A DNA stretch of 41,647 bases. Source: a virus. Under the pieces are notes generated by a model. That model made no database searches and was not told the DNA's origin. It was given only the letters and a program-made list of their open reading frames with translations. Where the stretch lies: positions 1 to 41,647 of IMG/VR virus record IMGVR_UViG_3300025108_000120; one strand, 5' to 3'. Each line of letters begins with the position of its first letter. Position 1 is the first letter of the stretch. Position numbers and translations under genes: made by a program. This document shows, in pieces, positions 26,789 to 36,826 of the stretch.

Positions 26789-29674
26789 TTAGTCAGAAAG
26801 GTCGCCAACAGCAACCCACGTATCTGTGCCTCTTTTTATTAGTGTAGCAGATGACCACTGGTCACGCAACTTAAGTCCTGGCGTCCCGTTAACAGTAACA
26901 CCCGCCCCCGCAGTAAGCGTGGTCTGCCCAGCACCAGTCTGTAACACAGTAATTTGAGTGCCTATCGGAAAAGCAACTGAAGAGTTAGGCGGAACCGTCA
27001 CAGTGTTAGCGCCGCCTGCACCTATTTCCACAAGCTTATCCTTGTCAACCAAGCTGAGTGTCCAACTTGAAGTCTGTGCGTTGGTCTTTAAGGTAGAGGA
27101 CGCAAACTCACGCTGTGTAGAGCCATCGCCAACAATAATCTTGTCATTCGTGGCATCCCACGCAATGCGGCCCTCCGAAGAAGAGGCAGTAGTCGAAAGC
27201 AGCGAAACTGCAACAGCCGTACCAAGCGCTGAAGCCGACAGAACAGAAGTATTGTTGATGTAGAATGCTTTACCCGATGCAAGATCAATATGTTCTGATG
27301 AAGTCCACGAATCAGTAGCATTTACCCAGTTGAAAGTTTTATCCGTTGCGCCCTTAAGAGTGATACCACCACCGTCCGCAGTTGTGTCACTGGGACTGGC
27401 AACAGAACCTAGTTCAATGTTTTTGTCATCTACAGTAATCGTGGTAGAATTAATGGTCGATGTGGTGCCGTCAACTGTTAGGTTTCCCGAGACTGTCACA
27501 TCACCAGCTACTGAAAGACCCACACCATTAATTAACTGTAGTTCGTCGGCCCTTTGTCTACTAACAATTGTGAAGGAGCCGCCACCCTTGATCGCTGTCT
27601 CAATCAACCCGTCTTCAGTGGTGTGTGTAGCATCAAGAATTTTACCAGTAACTTTAGCGTAAATTTCTGTTCCGCCGTTTGAGTTCTCACCGGAATACTG
27701 AATCTGTCCAAGATAGTCAGCGGCGGTAGGAGACGAAGAGTTGCGGTAAAGCTCAATAATGGGTCCGGCTGAAGAACCAGCGTCTGTTGAAGTTAACGTC
27801 AAATCTCCAGCAATCGTAGCATTATCGTCAATTGCAACGGTACCCCCAGCAGAATCAAGTGTGAGATTACCTGAAGACGTATCAATTTCATTATCCCCTG
27901 CAATACCAAACTGAAGATTACCTGAAGTTACGTCCCCGGTGATGTTTCCTGCCAGAGTCGTGGTAGTGAGAACACCCGTGCTAGGATTATACGACAAGCC
28001 CGTGTCGGTTTCTAACCCTTGACTGCCTGTCGCCCCATCTACAAAAGTTAAGTAAACTGTCTCATCAGTAGAGTTGTTTGCAGTAATTGTCATCTGATTC
28101 ACCGACGTTGCAGTGTCTGCATTGCCTGTCAGATCGCCCGTTAAGTTAAACGCCGCATTGGAAACCGTTGCACCGTTAAGGTTTACTGTGCCTGAGAACG
28201 TAGATGTTCCAGAAGATGTGATATTTCCTGTCACGTCACCAGTAACATCACCGACAACACTACCCGTAAGTTGAGCGTCTGTGCCGTCAGTTCCGTTATC
28301 TAAAATCTTACTTGTTCCGTTGGATGCAAAAACATCTCCAGTTAAGTCCCCTGCGACATCACCCGTCACATCGCCAGTAACGTTGCCAGTAAGAGCACCA
28401 GTCACATCACCCGTCACGTTACCCGTCACGTTGCCAGTTACATCACCCGTCACATCGCCAGTCACGTTACCAGTAAGAGCACCAGTCACATCACCCGTCA
28501 CATCGCCCGTCACGTTACCCGTAACGTTGCCAGTAAGGGCACCAGTCACATCACCAGTCACGTTGCCCGTGACATTACCCGTAAGGTTGCCGGTTGCATT
28601 ACCAGTTAGATCGCCTGTCACGTCGCCCGTGACGTTGCCGGTCACGTTACCAGTCAGATTACCCGTCACAGAAGTAGTTCCAATAACTCCAGTACTCGGA
28701 TTGTAAGTCAACCCCGTGTCGGTTTCGACACCCTGCGTACCCGTGTCACCGTCAACAAATGTGATATAAACTGTTTCATCAGTAGAGTTATTAGCAGTAA
28801 CAGTCACACTTGTCGCAAGGGATGATGTGCCCGTAACATCACCGGTAACATCGCCAGTCACATCGCCAGTCACGTCGCCTGTGAGATTACCAGTCACATC
28901 GCCAGTCACACCGCCTGTGAGATTACCAGTCACGTTACCAGTCACGTTACCGCTAACATTACCAGTCAAATCGCCAGTGACATCACCAGTCAAACCGCCC
29001 GTAAACGCAGTAGACGTAACAGCCGACAAACCAGTCAAAGAAGCATCAAGGTTAATCGTGTTACCTGTCTTCGTCAAATTTGTTCCAGCAGTAACAGAAC
29101 TGACACCCGAAAACTGTGTATACGTCAAAGAATCCGTACCGAGCGTATGCACCTCATTAGTACCACTACCCTCAGACGTAAGGATAAAACCCTGATTAGC
29201 GTTAGACGATCCGCCCAAAACCCACGTAGCATCACCAGCATAAAGACTTGAGTCATTATCGGTCGCACGAGTTAACACATACGCAGTTGAACCATCACCC
29301 TGAGTTGTGACCGCATAAATACCATTCTGAGCCGCAGCCGCCTGATTCTTAACAAGAACCCTATCACCCACCGTACCATTCACACCATCAACAGCGATAC
29401 GTGCATTAGAGCCAGCCGTAAGCGTAGCCCCAACACCAGAAGAACCATTGTCATACGTGGGAGAATTAGGAAGCACAGCCGCAGTCGCTAAGTCTACAGC
29501 CTCGTTCCAACGCACACCAGTTTCAACAGTTGAGTCCACGTACTCTGTCGTCGCTATGGCACCAGAAGCGCTACTGACCACGATAGACCAGTATGTTCCG
29601 TTCCATTGCCATGTACGGTTGCTGACTGTGTGGGTGTCGTTTACGGATGGGGAATCAGGAAAATTGATAGCCAT
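26789..29674 (-). CDS. Tail-fibre-like protein with VTG repeats
   Basis: A 961-residue structural protein. The N-terminus FPDSPSVNDTHTVSNRTWQWNGTYW is typical of aquatic-phage fibre proteins. Two blocks of (V/L)TG(D/N) heptad-like repeats (about residues 225-285 and 340-475), as seen in beta-helical fibre shafts, flank two copies of a 'VTANNSTDETVYITFVDGDTG'-type segment. The C-terminal third carries further beta-strand repeats and ends with DTWVAVGDLSD. No catalytic motif is visible. The ATG shares one base with the stop of the S74 protein gene (TAATG). Confidence 0.85.
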   Translation of the reverse strand: MAINFPDSPSVNDTHTVSNRTWQWNGTYWSIVVSSASGAIATTEYVDSTVETGVRWNEAVDLATAAVLPNSPTYDNGSSGVGATLTAGSNARIAVDGVNGTVGDRVLVKNQAAAAQNGIYAVTTQGDGSTAYVLTRATDNDSSLYAGDATWVLGGSSNANQGFILTSEGSGTNEVHTLGTDSLTYTQFSGVSSVTAGTNLTKTGNTINLDASLTGLSAVTSTAFTGGLTGDVTGDLTGNVSGNVTGNVTGNLTGGVTGDVTGNLTGDVTGDVTGDVTGDVTGTSSLATSVTVTANNSTDETVYITFVDGDTGTQGVETDTGLTYNPSTGVIGTTSVTGNLTGNVTGNVTGDVTGDLTGNATGNLTGNVTGNVTGDVTGALTGNVTGNVTGDVTGDVTGALTGNVTGDVTGDVTGNVTGNVTGDVTGALTGNVTGDVTGDVAGDLTGDVFASNGTSKILDNGTDGTDAQLTGSVVGDVTGDVTGNITSSGTSTFSGTVNLNGATVSNAAFNLTGDLTGNADTATSVNQMTITANNSTDETVYLTFVDGATGSQGLETDTGLSYNPSTGVLTTTTLAGNITGDVTSGNLQFGIAGDNEIDTSSGNLTLDSAGGTVAIDDNATIAGDLTLTSTDAGSSAGPIIELYRNSSSPTAADYLGQIQYSGENSNGGTEIYAKVTGKILDATHTTEDGLIETAIKGGGSFTIVSRQRADELQLINGVGLSVAGDVTVSGNLTVDGTTSTINSTTITVDDKNIELGSVASPSDTTADGGGITLKGATDKTFNWVNATDSWTSSEHIDLASGKAFYINNTSVLSASALGTAVAVSLLSTTASSSEGRIAWDATNDKIIVGDGSTQREFASSTLKTNAQTSSWTLSLVDKDKLVEIGAGGANTVTVPPNSSVAFPIGTQITVLQTGAGQTTLTAGAGVTVNGTPGLKLRDQWSSATLIKRGTDTWVAVGDLSD

Positions 29675-32376
29675 TAGTTATTCTCCAATACTTCAATACG
29701 AGCCACTAGGTCAGCCACACTTCTCTCAGCCCTACGACGAGCGTGAATAGCTGCCGCCGCTCGATCTCGCATCTCGTCTCTATCCTCTAACAGATGGGTT
29801 ACCGTATTAATAAGTTCGGTTGTAATGACAGCGTAATCAATACCAAGGTGACCGCCGTGGGCGTCTCGTGAAACAGCCTTCGGATAGATTTCCTTAACTT
29901 CCTCAGCAATCAAGCCGGGACGGTCAACATGCCGCTCAATCAGCCAACATGGCTCTTCGTTAGTTCCCCCACACAGGTAGTCGTCGCACACGTGCAACTT
30001 CTTGATCATGTTGTCTTTTCCGTCACACTTGGCTTCAGTGCATTCGTCACGAGTTTCATGAAGCCCATCAGGGCATCCGTCCCACTCATACAGAGTTTCC
30101 TGAACGGCGTCATCAAAGATCACCGGACGCAACTTGCGTGCCTGCTTGAACGCCATTTTGCGGGGACCTGGTACAGCGTAGTCCAACACGCCACGCTCGT
30201 CCCTGCCGGTGCGAATACGCTCCTTCGTTTCGGCACTTGAACTGACCGTATAGAACGCCGCTTGATGTCCGGTCCACGCCGTGTTCTCATAGTTACGCCA
30301 AGTCATTACGTCGCCGCTACTCCAAAATACTCGGCCATGCACGTGACGATCAGTGCTGTACGTAGTCTGACAAAGAAAACCAGTCAGCCCGCCCGTCGCC
30401 TCGCTGGAAGAAGAACGGCTAACGATACGCAACCCTGCTTTCTTACCTGCGTCCGTGTAGCTGTCTACCTGTCCCTGATAGATCAGCGCCGAACCGTTTA
30501 CGTTCGCCGCAGCGTCCAACGTCATAACCGTCGTACCGGAGTCTTGTAGCGACAAGTTTTCGTTGTATGACGACACCTTGCCTTCATCAACCCAAATTTC
30601 TTTGTTGATGTAGAACTTGCCACGGTCAGTTTCAAGGCGACCCCAAGTACTGTCCGCACCCAGCGTACACCAACCGGTGTTGAGCACCTTGATGCGGCCA
30701 GGGTAAAACTCGTGACGGACGGACCCGTCAGCAATCAACTTAAAGTAGTTAGTTGAGTCGTCGTAATCAATGTAGTCGTTTGCGCCCATGTAGATGTTGC
30801 CAGCAATGTAGGCATTCCGCCAAAAATCCGACGACGTACCAAGGTCGTAAGTGTTGGAAGCGGATGGTGCGAAGTGGCCTGTCAACGTCAGGCGGTCTGT
30901 GTCTCCTGGCTCCTGATACATCGTGACGTTCGGCCAGGCGATGCCCTCGCCCTCGTCGTTGATCGTCATCTGGTTGACGCCAGTAATGTTGTAGTTGTCG
31001 CCAGCGATGCCGTCGTTAGCTAACGTCAATCCGTCGATACCGTTTGCCGCCGTCAACTTGCCAACAGAGCGAACCGTACCGTTAACATCTAACGTGTACG
31101 ACGGTGAACTATCACCAATTCCGACATTGCCAGACGAATTAACAATTAAGCGCCGAGAGCCATTAGTCATTATTGCAAAAGAATGAGACGAAGTTGACCC
31201 AACAGACAAGTATGGTTCTGAATCATTAGCGGTTAATGCAGCAATACGCCCACCAGTTGTACCAATTTTTATGGCTCCAGAAGTACCAGCGTCAATATGC
31301 AACAAATCGCTAGGCGACGTGGTGCCGATACCGACATTGCCAGAGGAGTCAATCGCTATCCGAGTGCTGTTGTTGTAGCCTCGCAACTGCAACTGGTTAG
31401 CAGAAGTATCAAAACCGATACCGCCACGAACAGCATCAACCTGATCGCCAAAATAGATAAACGGGTCGCTACTGTCCGTTGACTGGAAACGAATCTCAGG
31501 ATTAGATGCACCCTTGATATCCAACTCTGCGCTAGGTGACGCTGTACCGATACCGACATTGCCAGAATCGTTGATACGCATACGCTCAACGCCGTCGCTC
31601 TTAAAGACGATATTCGTACCAGCCTGTTCATTGCTGAAGTCAGCATCAATAATCAATGATCCGACACTAGAAGATGCGGAAATCCGAGATTCTGCGTTCG
31701 TGTCCGTGTCAGTAAAGATCAAATACGGGTCTGCGTTGCTGATGTGTATGTCTCCGGCCACATCTAATTTGTAAGCAGGAGAGGTTGTACCGATACCGAC
31801 ATTGCCCGACGCATCAATAATCATCCGCTCCGAACCAGCAGTATCAAAACGAATCTTATCCTCATCCGAAGACTCCTCAACCTGAATCTTCGTATCTTCA
31901 TCCAAATCCGTAATAAAAGGAGACGAAGGTGGCGATGCACCAACCTCAATCCAAAACGAATCATAATAAACAAATGTTTTGCCCGTGTCCGACTCGTACC
32001 AAATTTGACCAGTCGCCGGAGACGACGGAGGGGTCTCAGACACCGACGCATTCGCAGAAACATCAGACCAAGTTAACGTACCAGAACCATTAGTCGTAAT
32101 AACCTGATCCGCAGAACCATCCGACGTAGGGAAAGTAAACTGGCCCGTAACAGCCAAAGACGTGGCAGTGAAAGCATCATCCGTCTTCAGAGTATCAGCG
32201 GTAGCCCTGTAAAGTGTTGTGTCGCCAGTGGCAGAACCAGAACCCCAAGTAATCTTACCGCCCGCATCAATATTGATACGATTCTGTGAATCACCATCTA
32301 CATTAGCAGCCAGCGCCTGCGAAGAAGCAGAGCCTAAATCGTCAATAGTTATAGGAGTCTTGAATTTTCTTGCCAC
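29674..32376 (-). CDS. Tail fibre with C-terminal peptidase-S74 chaperone
   Basis: A 900-residue fibre protein starting with GTG at 32376 (TTGAGG upstream). The middle has at least five copies of a 'GNVGIGT(T/A)SP' motif with 'LDVxG' that mark fibre repeat units. The C-terminal region (about 715-895) fits the S74 intramolecular chaperone: KERIRTG, AFKQARKLRPVIFDD, GLIAEEVKEIYPKAV and DYAVITTELINTV. That domain normally folds the trimer and then cleaves itself off. It contains a Cys-rich insertion with six Cys (about 755-810), not usual in the family. Confidence 0.85.
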   Translation of the reverse strand: MARKFKTPITIDDLGSASSQALAANVDGDSQNRINIDAGGKITWGSGSATGDTTLYRATADTLKTDDAFTATSLAVTGQFTFPTSDGSADQVITTNGSGTLTWSDVSANASVSETPPSSPATGQIWYESDTGKTFVYYDSFWIEVGASPPSSPFITDLDEDTKIQVEESSDEDKIRFDTAGSERMIIDASGNVGIGTTSPAYKLDVAGDIHISNADPYLIFTDTDTNAESRISASSSVGSLIIDADFSNEQAGTNIVFKSDGVERMRINDSGNVGIGTASPSAELDIKGASNPEIRFQSTDSSDPFIYFGDQVDAVRGGIGFDTSANQLQLRGYNNSTRIAIDSSGNVGIGTTSPSDLLHIDAGTSGAIKIGTTGGRIAALTANDSEPYLSVGSTSSHSFAIMTNGSRRLIVNSSGNVGIGDSSPSYTLDVNGTVRSVGKLTAANGIDGLTLANDGIAGDNYNITGVNQMTINDEGEGIAWPNVTMYQEPGDTDRLTLTGHFAPSASNTYDLGTSSDFWRNAYIAGNIYMGANDYIDYDDSTNYFKLIADGSVRHEFYPGRIKVLNTGWCTLGADSTWGRLETDRGKFYINKEIWVDEGKVSSYNENLSLQDSGTTVMTLDAAANVNGSALIYQGQVDSYTDAGKKAGLRIVSRSSSSEATGGLTGFLCQTTYSTDRHVHGRVFWSSGDVMTWRNYENTAWTGHQAAFYTVSSSAETKERIRTGRDERGVLDYAVPGPRKMAFKQARKLRPVIFDDAVQETLYEWDGCPDGLHETRDECTEAKCDGKDNMIKKLHVCDDYLCGGTNEEPCWLIERHVDRPGLIAEEVKEIYPKAVSRDAHGGHLGIDYAVITTELINTVTHLLEDRDEMRDRAAAAIHARRRAERSVADLVARIEVLENN

Positions 32377-32442
32377 GGCCTCAACCGATCCTTAGAACAG
32401 TGTGCCCTCAAGCACATCAGTAGTACTACCCTTATTCTAGCA

Positions 32443-32482
32443 CAAGAGGTGGGGCGGATTCTACAACCAGCCCCACCCCTTG
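32443..32482 (-). terminator. Hairpin between fibre genes
   Basis: CAAGAGGTGGGGC (32443-32455) pairs with GCCCCACCCCTTG (32470-32482) with one mismatch around a 14-nt loop. The 196-bp gap around it (32377-32572) has no gene. TAGAAT, read on the minus strand at 32434-32439, could be a -10 box for the next gene. Confidence 0.65.
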
Positions 32483-32572
32483 TCGGGTAATCGCCTGCAC
32501 GGCGGAGTAACTACTGATCCTCACTGTCGCATGGACCCGTAGCGCCACGGTTTGTTTTCCCGTGACATCTTA

Positions 32573-34447
32573 TCAGCCAATAATAACGACCCGGAGAGCG
32601 TTAGTGTCGGGGGCTGAGGAGAACGTCAATGTGACCTCGTTAGCACTTGTACGGTCAACATCACAAATAACAGTTTCTTTAGTGGCGGCGTCGTAGACTT
32701 CGACAATTACATCCTCAGACCCGAGGCTGTGTGTCACGGCGATTGCAGCGTCGGAGTTATTTCCAATTGTCGCCGCATACCGGGTCATAAACCCTAGATT
32801 GGTTTTAGCTCCAGCCGCATCAGAAGCGCCCGTACCGCCGTGGGCAACAGCAACATCCGTAGCAGCCCACACACCTGTAGCAATGGTACCGAGAGAGGTC
32901 AACGAAGAAGTAACAACCGAAGAGTTTAGCTCCGTACCAGTGAGTGTACCCGCTGCCGCAGTTACAGTAATATTTGCTGTACCGTCAAAAGAAACACCGT
33001 TAATTGTGCGGGCAGTCTCTAGGGCAGTAGCGCTAGCTGCGTTGCCTGACGTATCCTGATTACCCGACGTATTGACGCCAGGCAGATCAATATTAGCTGT
33101 CCCATCAAACGATACACCGCCAATAGTGCGAGCAGTTTCCAGCGCCGTAGCCGTACCAGCGTTCCCAGTAATGTCACCCTCAATATTGGCGACAAGCGAA
33201 GCAATCGAATAGCCCGTACCGCCGATATCCACGGTACCGGTCGGAGCCGCCTGCGAATCCTTAAACAAACGGAACTTACCGTCTGAAGCGTCACGGAAAA
33301 GGCCAGCGTATAGGTCTTGTGAACCCGAGGTGTCGTAAAGGCCGTAAAAACCAATGTCCACCGAATCAGCAGCATCGTTACCACTAGCTAAAATGATAAG
33401 AGAGTCTTCAACAGAAAGGGTAGCAGTGTTAATAGTTGTCGTCGTACCGCTGACCGTCAGATCGCCAGATACCGTAAGATCATTGAAAGTTACATTGTCG
33501 CTAGTCCCTACAGCCTGACCAATCGCCACAGTAGGAGTCTGGCCTTCACCAGAAGTAACCGAAACAGATACACCGGTTCCAGCAACAAGATTCTGAACAT
33601 AATCTCCGGTAGTATGCGTCCCAAGATCGACACTATTATTTGCCATCGCTGTAGTTAAAGTGATGTTACCTGTTCCATCAAAAGCTACGCCCGAGGCAGT
33701 AACATCACCAGAAAGTCCGATAGTGCGGGCCGTTTCAAGCGCAGTGGCCGTAGCCGCATTGCCTGAAGTGTCTTGATTGCCCGACGTGTTTACGCCTGGA
33801 AGGTCGATGTTCGCTGTGCCGTCAAACGAGACTCCGCCGAGGGTGCGAGCAGTTTCAAGAGCAGTCGCTGTATCTGCGTTACCCGTAACGTCACCTGTCA
33901 GATCAGCAGTAACAGAGTTGAACGTAACATCAGCAGTAGTGCCTACCGCCTGACCAATTGAAACCGTAAGTGAATCAGAAGAATCGTTAGCAGACGTGCT
34001 GACACCAGTGCCGCCAAGAATGCTCAGTGTGCCGCCATTAAGGGCAACACTAGCAGACGTGGTGTTGTCATCTGTGAACGCAAGGTTGGTTGAAATGGAG
34101 GCTGTGCTAACCGCAGTCAAGCGGCCTTGTGCATCCACCGTAAATGTAGGAATAGAAGTGGCAGAGCCATACGAGCCTGCCGAAACAGCAGTGTCCGCTA
34201 AGTTTACTGTAACCGTACCACTGGTACCACCGCCAGACAACCCAGTGCCCGCAGTAACGCCAGAAATGTCACCTTCGTGAAGGTTAATCCACGAGGTACC
34301 GTCATAAATCTTTAGAGCGTTGTCGCCCGTATCAAAGTAAACTTGACCATCTTCAGGAGAACTAGGAGCAGTGCCAAGATTCTGAATCTTAGCGTTCTGC
34401 AACTCATTCTTATTTAGATCAAGATTAGTTAAGAATTTTTGAGCCAT
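32573..34447 (-). CDS. Tail-fibre-like protein, 624 aa
   Basis: A 624-residue protein. The N-terminal FLTNLDLNKNELQNAKIQNLG...PSSPEDGQVYFDT block is common in phage fibres. Repeats of ATALETARTI.GVSFDGTANI and NTSGNQDTSGNA fill the middle (six or so units). The C-terminal 60 residues (THSLGSEDVIVEVYD...VTLTFSSAP...LRVVIIG) form a beta module shared with 34461-34940. GGAGAGG precedes the ATG. It is the last gene before the terminator. Confidence 0.85.
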   Translation of the reverse strand: MAQKFLTNLDLNKNELQNAKIQNLGTAPSSPEDGQVYFDTGDNALKIYDGTSWINLHEGDISGVTAGTGLSGGGTSGTVTVNLADTAVSAGSYGSATSIPTFTVDAQGRLTAVSTASISTNLAFTDDNTTSASVALNGGTLSILGGTGVSTSANDSSDSLTVSIGQAVGTTADVTFNSVTADLTGDVTGNADTATALETARTLGGVSFDGTANIDLPGVNTSGNQDTSGNAATATALETARTIGLSGDVTASGVAFDGTGNITLTTAMANNSVDLGTHTTGDYVQNLVAGTGVSVSVTSGEGQTPTVAIGQAVGTSDNVTFNDLTVSGDLTVSGTTTTINTATLSVEDSLIILASGNDAADSVDIGFYGLYDTSGSQDLYAGLFRDASDGKFRLFKDSQAAPTGTVDIGGTGYSIASLVANIEGDITGNAGTATALETARTIGGVSFDGTANIDLPGVNTSGNQDTSGNAASATALETARTINGVSFDGTANITVTAAAGTLTGTELNSSVVTSSLTSLGTIATGVWAATDVAVAHGGTGASDAAGAKTNLGFMTRYAATIGNNSDAAIAVTHSLGSEDVIVEVYDAATKETVICDVDRTSANEVTLTFSSAPDTNALRVVIIG

Positions 34448-34460
34448 TGCCTCTCCAAAC

Positions 34461-34940
34461 TTATGTTAGGTACGCTTTACCCGCAAATGCAGATTCAAAC
34501 GAAACTGTCACACTGCTTGTACTATTATATGATACCGTACCAACCACCACTGTCCCCGCAGAATCTACAACAGTTACAGACGGGAAACCATCCAAAGTAT
34601 GCGCAATTGACCAAGAACTAGCAGCAGACGCCTGTGTGAAAGTAAACCGTTTAGGGATCAACGGTAAAGGATCGTTCCCCCACGACGTTTCGCCCTTCGG
34701 TCCCCAAAGATTACCCGAAGAAGTGTCAATATAAAAAGCTCCTTCGTCACCTAAAGAGTCGGCAGGGGGAGAGGCAGCATAAAATAAGTTAGACGATGCA
34801 CCAGCATCATTAATGAACGTAGATGCAACAACAGTAACTGCGTTAGCATCAGTTTCCGAAATGGTGATAGCATTAACGATGTCTTGGGCCGTGACAATGT
34901 TGCCCGCCGTATCTTCAACAGTTACAGTATAGTCTGCCAT
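34461..34940 (-). CDS. Virion protein with lectin-like C-terminal module, 159 aa
   Basis: A 159-residue protein. Residues 1-95 resemble short fibre/decoration proteins (GDEGAFYIDTSSGNLWGPKG). The C-terminal 55 residues (SIAHTLDGFPSVTVVDSAG...VTVSFESAF.GKAYL) match the end module of the 624-residue fibre gene. GGAG is upstream of the ATG. Probably an attached tail component. Confidence 0.78.
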   Translation of the reverse strand: MADYTVTVEDTAGNIVTAQDIVNAITISETDANAVTVVASTFINDAGASSNLFYAASPPADSLGDEGAFYIDTSSGNLWGPKGETSWGNDPLPLIPKRFTFTQASAASSWSIAHTLDGFPSVTVVDSAGTVVVGTVSYNSTSSVTVSFESAFAGKAYLT

Positions 34941-34942
34941 TT

Positions 34943-35284
34943 TTACTCCACACTAAACGTGCCCTTAATTAGCCTCACAATAGCAGGCTTGGAGCCAGTT
35001 GAATAAACCTCAAGGTCGTACACATGATCACCAAGTTCTAAGCCACTTGTTTCGCTAGCCGATAAACTTAATGTTATTTTAGCAGTTTCTGAGTCATGCT
35101 GAATCCTACCATTCGTGGTAGATAGTTCGATGAGAGCAGAATCTGATCTATATGACCTACGCACCTGCATACGTGATCCCCAGTACTGTAACGATGCCAC
35201 AGCTAAATCTGGATTCTGTACAGTAATTGTGCCTGTAAAATCGGAACCCGGAGTGCAAAAAAAGTCAGCCCTAGCCGCAGTCAT
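34943..35284 (-). CDS. Baseplate/tail-associated Ig-like protein, 113 aa
   Basis: A 113-residue protein beginning MTAARADFF. The pattern FTGTITVQ, MQVRRS...ALIELSTTNGRI, AKITLSLSA and DLEVYSTG...IVRLIKGTFSV is that of small immunoglobulin-like baseplate or tail-wedge proteins of phages. The ATG at 35284 lies inside the preceding stop region (14-nt overlap); the in-frame ATG 27 nt upstream lacks support. Confidence 0.72.
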   Translation of the reverse strand: MTAARADFFCTPGSDFTGTITVQNPDLAVASLQYWGSRMQVRRSYRSDSALIELSTTNGRIQHDSETAKITLSLSASETSGLELGDHVYDLEVYSTGSKPAIVRLIKGTFSVE

Positions 35285-35609
35285 CAATCGCACCCCCGGC
35301 AATGTAATCATCCGCAGCCATAATCATGCCACGGGCCACCCACTCAGGCATGTTGTCTGACGTGACAACCATTAAGTGAGCAGTACCGTCTTCATCAATA
35401 ACTTCGCCAGCAAAAATAAAATGACCTAAAATGCCGGTCTCGCCTCGGGAATCAAAAACGTTGGAAACTAACTCGTCCACCACTTCACTAGGGGTTCCGT
35501 GCTTTGTGGGAGATTTAGTTTCTTCTAAGGCGTCAGCAAGCAGACCTAGCAAATCATCTACTGACTCATCATCGCTACGCTCACTCCACGGCACAACATC
35601 TTCTGACAT
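35271..35609 (-). CDS. Hypothetical acidic protein, 112 aa
   Basis: A 112-residue acidic protein with a helical first half (DDLLGLLADALEE) and a beta-like second half (GHFIFAGEVIDEDGTAHLMVVTS). The GGAGAG upstream of the ATG fits. It lies in the tail operon but I do not recognise the family. Confidence 0.65.
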   Translation of the reverse strand: MSEDVVPWSERSDDESVDDLLGLLADALEETKSPTKHGTPSEVVDELVSNVFDSRGETGILGHFIFAGEVIDEDGTAHLMVVTSDNMPEWVARGMIMAADDYIAGGAIDDCG

Positions 35610-35618
35610 GTAACTCTC

Positions 35619-35921
35619 CTAATCATATAGTGAACGTAGCCTCAACAATTCTGCTTGCATATCAGCATTTTTTTGCTCTAAGACCGAAATCTCCTCTTGC
35701 AGATGATGGCTTATATACCTTAGCCGATTGTTTTCTTTTCTCTGTAATGCGTATTCTATACGACTTTGCTTCACTAAGTCTAGCCAGACAATATCTTGTG
35801 CAGCATCCATATCTAAGTTTAGCTTTTGAGTTTTTCGACGGTTTGAAAAAATAATTCCGCTAAACGTGACCGCCGAACCAACCAAAGCGGGCACAGTCAT
35901 GTTTAAAAATTGTACCCACAT
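35619..35921 (-). CDS. Membrane-anchored coiled-coil protein, 100 aa
   Basis: A 100-residue protein. Residues 8-28 are a transmembrane segment (MTVPALVGSAVTFSGIIF), followed by a basic turn (SNRRKTQK) and a long coiled coil to the end (EEISVLEQKNADMQAELLRLRSLY). The layout is like spanin or membrane-tether proteins but is not diagnostic. The start at 35921 is chosen because GAGAGGGG lies upstream; the longer open frame starts in the neighbouring gene. It is placed between tail genes. Confidence 0.65.
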   Translation of the reverse strand: MWVQFLNMTVPALVGSAVTFSGIIFSNRRKTQKLNLDMDAAQDIVWLDLVKQSRIEYALQRKENNRLRYISHHLQEEISVLEQKNADMQAELLRLRSLYD

Positions 35922-35956
35922 TGTATACCCCTCTCGTATTCCCCCCTTTCGGAGTC

Positions 35957-36817
35957 TTAAACGTAATCTAACGTAACAATCAACGTAGGGCCAATGTGTA
36001 CACCGTAGACCATTGCACCGGCAGGCCAAAAGTTCCAATAGTTTGCCTGTTCTGCATAGCTTGCAGCGTACAGACTGCCAAGCCCTCGGCTTCCACCGTG
36101 GTTAGACAGGGTGTGTGACATACACAACGCTCCGCCAGTTAAGTGACTGACTAAGCTTTGGCGGTGACCTCCAAGCTCCAAACCATTGCCCGCAATATTT
36201 CCCTGATTAGGGAAACCTATGGGGTCGCCACCAATAAACTCAGACCTCGTGAGATATCCGTCGTTGTAGTAAACAGTCGTACCTACCCGCCCGCTTGGTG
36301 TCTGATTATAGTTTTTACCAACATAAGCAGAAAAGTCGCAAAGTGTATTACTAGGTGTGTTTGCATAGTAATTTCCTTGGTACCTGCCAAGGTAAAAGTT
36401 CCCGTAGCCCGAACCAAACCCGCCCGAACCCCATCGCATAACATTGAAGTAGGCTGACTTAACTATAGGGCGTTCCGCCATTCTCGTCGCTAAAGAAACG
36501 CCCGACGTGTCCAAGTAAAAGTTGATAAGACCATACCAAGGAAAAACACCATAGCTAGTCTCATATCGGCTAATTTGAGGATAGGCTGCGCCGCCCTGAT
36601 TTGAATTTGTTTTCCATACCGTCCCACGGGCCGCTTTCGTGCCGCTACTTACAAAATAGTAGGTTTGTGGATCGGAGCCAACGTAAACTTCGTCCCAAAA
36701 GGAACCTGTACTACGATAGGCTTTCTTCACTGTTTTCCAAGACGAACCGTTAGATGCTTTTAAATCTCCGCTTGCTACTGGTCGCCAACTGCTGCCGTTA
36801 CTTCCGTAAATCGCCAT
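35957..36817 (-). CDS. Minor tail protein-like, 286 aa
   Basis: A 286-residue protein with an N-terminal fibre-type block (MAIYGSNGSSWRPVASGD, then KTVKKAYRSTGSFWDEVYVG). The remainder is Gly/Tyr/Asn-rich with many aromatic residues, in the style of a receptor-binding or tail-tip domain (YYNDGYLTRSEFIGGDPIGF, LGSLYAASYAEQANYWNF). AAAGGA precedes the ATG. No enzyme motif is evident. Confidence 0.72.
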   Translation of the reverse strand: MAIYGSNGSSWRPVASGDLKASNGSSWKTVKKAYRSTGSFWDEVYVGSDPQTYYFVSSGTKAARGTVWKTNSNQGGAAYPQISRYETSYGVFPWYGLINFYLDTSGVSLATRMAERPIVKSAYFNVMRWGSGGFGSGYGNFYLGRYQGNYYANTPSNTLCDFSAYVGKNYNQTPSGRVGTTVYYNDGYLTRSEFIGGDPIGFPNQGNIAGNGLELGGHRQSLVSHLTGGALCMSHTLSNHGGSRGLGSLYAASYAEQANYWNFWPAGAMVYGVHIGPTLIVTLDYV

Positions 36818-36826
36818 AATGTTCCT

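Noticed and set aside
28281-29195. Regular repeats that could suggest a CRISPR array
   Set aside because: The units are degenerate, coding and in frame with the VTG-repeat fibre gene; there are no constant repeats separated by unique spacers.
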